From: Candidatus Cloacimonadota bacterium
GTDB lineage: Bacteria; Cloacimonadota; Cloacimonadia; Cloacimonadales; Cloacimonadaceae
Reading direction: 5' to 3'
NCBI GenBank assembly: GCA_017995495.1
Contig: JAGOIS010000059.1
Span: 1 to 8,879, forward strand
Length of the DNA: 8,879 nt
Part shown: positions 7,111 to 8,879 of the stretch, in pieces
Position numbering within the stretch: position 1 is the first letter of the stretch
Layout: each line of letters begins with the position of its first letter
Notes under the pieces: model-generated
Databases searched by the model: none
What the model was told of the DNA's origin: nothing
What the model saw: only the letters and a program-made list of their open reading frames with translations
Program-made: the position numbers and the translations under genes

Positions 7111-8879
7111 CAGGCGTTCAAACGCTTCAGGATAACTTGGGAGAGCTGGGTTGGCGTGAAACCGATCAGTTCGTTGAGCTGCTCAGTCTTGCCATGGGTG
7201 ATGAAGCTGTCCGGATAGCCGAAATTGACCACCTGGCAAGGCTTTGCGGACAGGAGCTGGGCTATCCGGGAGCCGGTTCCACCGATCACGGCGTTGGTCT
7301 CGAAAGTGAAGATGTGGGAACAGCCATCTCCAAGCCTGCCAAGCAATTCTGTATCCAGCGGCTTGAGGCTACGCAGGTTGACCAGCCAGGGGTCGAGGCC
7401 AGCTTCCACCAGCAGTTCCCGGGTTTGTTCCGCCACAGGCCTGGCCCCACCGTCGCAGATCAGGGCTATCTTTTGGCCTTGGTGAACGGTTTCAGACACA
7501 CCCGGCTCAAAGGCTGCGAGGGGCTGCTCGGAACATCGTGCCGTTCCCCGCGGATAGCGGATGGCGATCGGCCCGTCCTGGTGCCGGGCAGCGAAGCGCA
7601 GCATGGCTTCCAACTCCTCCGAGGTGGAGGGGGAGAGGATGAGCAGATTGGGAATGGCGGACAGGAGCGAAACATCGAAAGCGCCGTGGTGAGTGGCGCC
7701 GTCCTCCCCCACCAATCCGGCGCGGTCAATGCAGAAAACCACCGGTAGCCGGGGCAGAGCGACATCGTGGATCACCTGGTCGATGGCGCGCTGGAGGAAG
7801 GTGCTGTAGATGGCCACAAAGGGTTTCACGCCCTTGCAGGCCATGCCCGCGGCCAGGGTCACGGCATGTTGTTCGGCGATGCCCACATCGAAAAAGCGCT
7901 TGGGATATTTCTTTTCAAACGGGGTAAGCCCCGTGCCGGCTGCCATGGCGGCGGTGATGGCCACGATCTTGGGATCGGCCTCCGCCAGGCGGACCAAATT
8001 TCGGCCCAAAACCTCGCTCCAGCTTTCCCGGCCGCTGCAAGCTTGTTTGCCGCTGTTGGCGTCGAAGGGTCCAACTCCGTGGAAAGAGGAGGAATCCTTC
8101 TCCGCGGGCATATAACCCCGTCCTTTTTGGGTGACCACATGAAGCAGCACAGGACCCACCATATGGCGCTGGACGCGGCGGAGGATGGATGAGAGCAGGC
8201 TGATGTCGTGGCCATCAATGGGGCCCACGTATTTGAAACCGAGGTCCTCGAAGAGGATATTGGGCACCAAAATGTTCATCATCGATTCCTCGAGCTTTTG
8301 GGCGCCAAGGATGAAGCGGCGGCGGAGGTTGTCCGGCAGGGTGCCGCTGAGGTCCCAGATCTGCTGTTTGAGGGTGTTGTAAGGCCGGCTGGCCAACATC
8401 CGGGCCATGTATTTCTGCAGACCGCCCACATTTTGGGAGATGGACATGGCGTTGTCGTTCAGGATCACCAAAAACTTGTTTTTCTGCAGGTGGCCAGCGT
8501 GATTGAGGGCTTCAAAGCTCATGCCGCCGGTGAGGGCTCCGTCGCCGATCACGGCGATGCTGAAGCCGCTTTCCCTCTGCAAATCCCGGGCGCAGGCCAG
8601 ACCCAGGGCGGCGGATATCGAAGTGCTGCTGTGGCCAGTGGTGAAGGCGTCGCAGGGGCTTTCATCGCGGTTGGTGAAGCCGCTGATGCCGTTCAGGGTG
8701 CGAAGGGTGTCAAACCTGTCGTTGCGCCCCGTGAGTATCTTCCAGGCATAGCTTTGATGGCCCACGTCCCAGACCACGCGGTCTTTGAGGGGGTCGAAAA
8801 CGCTAAGCAGAGACAGGGTGAGTTCCACCGTCCCCAGGCTGGGGGCAATGTGGCCGCCAGTTACGGAAACCACGTCCAC
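7110..8879 (-). CDS. dxs: 1-deoxy-D-xylulose-5-phosphate synthase (N-terminus cut off by right edge)
   Basis: Condenses pyruvate and glyceraldehyde 3-phosphate to 1-deoxyxylulose 5-phosphate, the first step of the MEP isoprenoid pathway and also a precursor for thiamine and pyridoxal; thiamine-diphosphate enzyme of the cytoplasm. 589 residues are visible; the family is about 620-640, so some 40 N-terminal residues lie beyond the right edge, and the GTG at the edge is an internal Val codon, not the start. Visible motifs, counted from the edge: TGGH (7-10), WDVGHQSY (37-44), GHSSTSISA (82-90), the cofactor motif GDG...NDN (112-114 to 141-143), QKGRGYMPAE (251-260), DVGIAEQHAV (331-340, with the essential Glu336), DRAGLVGEDGATHHGAFD (385-402) and RYPRG (441-445). 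No broken motif was seen. It is the upstream partner of mnmE. Confidence 0.98.
   Translation of the reverse strand: MDVVSVTGGHIAPSLGTVELTLSLLSVFDPLKDRVVWDVGHQSYAWKILTGRNDRFDTLRTLNGISGFTNRDESPCDAFTTGHSSTSISAALGLACARDLQRESGFSIAVIGDGALTGGMSFEALNHAGHLQKNKFLVILNDNAMSISQNVGGLQKYMARMLASRPYNTLKQQIWDLSGTLPDNLRRRFILGAQKLEESMMNILVPNILFEDLGFKYVGPIDGHDISLLSSILRRVQRHMVGPVLLHVVTQKGRGYMPAEKDSSSFHGVGPFDANSGKQACSGRESWSEVLGRNLVRLAEADPKIVAITAAMAAGTGLTPFEKKYPKRFFDVGIAEQHAVTLAAGMACKGVKPFVAIYSTFLQRAIDQVIHDVALPRLPVVFCIDRAGLVGEDGATHHGAFDVSLLSAIPNLLILSPSTSEELEAMLRFAARHQDGPIAIRYPRGTARCSEQPLAAFEPGVSETVHQGQKIALICDGGARPVAEQTRELLVEAGLDPWLVNLRSLKPLDTELLGRLGDGCSHIFTFETNAVIGGTGSRIAQLLSAKPCQVVNFGYPDSFITHGKTEQLNELIGFTPTQLSQVILKRLNA

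Noticed and set aside
8877..8879. GTG at the right edge as the dxs start codon
   Set aside because: Family members have about 40 residues before this point, and the conserved GH of the thiamine-diphosphate domain comes only nine residues later, so the gene continues beyond the window.

Overview
The window is ordinary-density bacterial chromosome, GC-rich by eye (about 58-60%), with no rRNA, tRNA, CRISPR array, transposase or phage gene that I can see. The gene content suggests a Gram-negative, fermentative bacterium: two lipoproteins with clean lipoboxes, one resembling the outer-membrane LpoB family of penicillin-binding-protein activators; tandem phosphate acyltransferases of the phosphate butyryltransferase type; glycolytic enolase; and the MEP isoprenoid pathway. 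I cannot name the organism. An uncultured anaerobe of the FCB group, such as Cloacimonadota, is a guess and not something the sequence proves.

Layout. Left block, minus strand, read from right to left: an LpoB-like lipoprotein (1605-2123), a complete phosphate butyryltransferase-type gene (634-1548), then a second related acyltransferase (1-637) that starts inside the stop of the first (ATGA overlap) and runs off the left edge. Middle block, plus strand: a stomatin/prohibitin (SPFH/band 7) membrane protein (2336-3277) and enolase (3303-4580), 25 bp apart and closed by a strong rho-independent terminator (4611-4636). A 212-bp divergent intergenic region separates these two blocks. Right block, minus strand: dxs (7110 to beyond the right edge, N-terminus missing), mnmE (5728-7110, sharing one base with the dxs stop, TGATG), then an unrecognised lipoprotein (4936-5589).

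The least ordinary stretch is the 355-bp gap between the convergent enolase and lipoprotein genes (4581-4935). It is packed with stem-loops. The centre is a perfect 33-bp inverted repeat with a 5-nt loop (4768-4838), AT-rich against GC-rich flanks. Each arm is exactly three 11-bp units built on ATACGGA, so the element is six copies of one 11-mer, three in each orientation. At least six shorter stem-loops, including the enolase terminator, lie around it.

The genes do not form one pathway. The left pair probably makes acyl-phosphates from acyl-CoAs for ATP-yielding fermentation, with a kinase expected off the left edge. dxs and mnmE are housekeeping genes coupled in translation. Enolase is core glycolysis. 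I see no convincing new defence, mobile or biosynthetic system; the repeat element and the paired acyltransferases are the parts most worth a second look.
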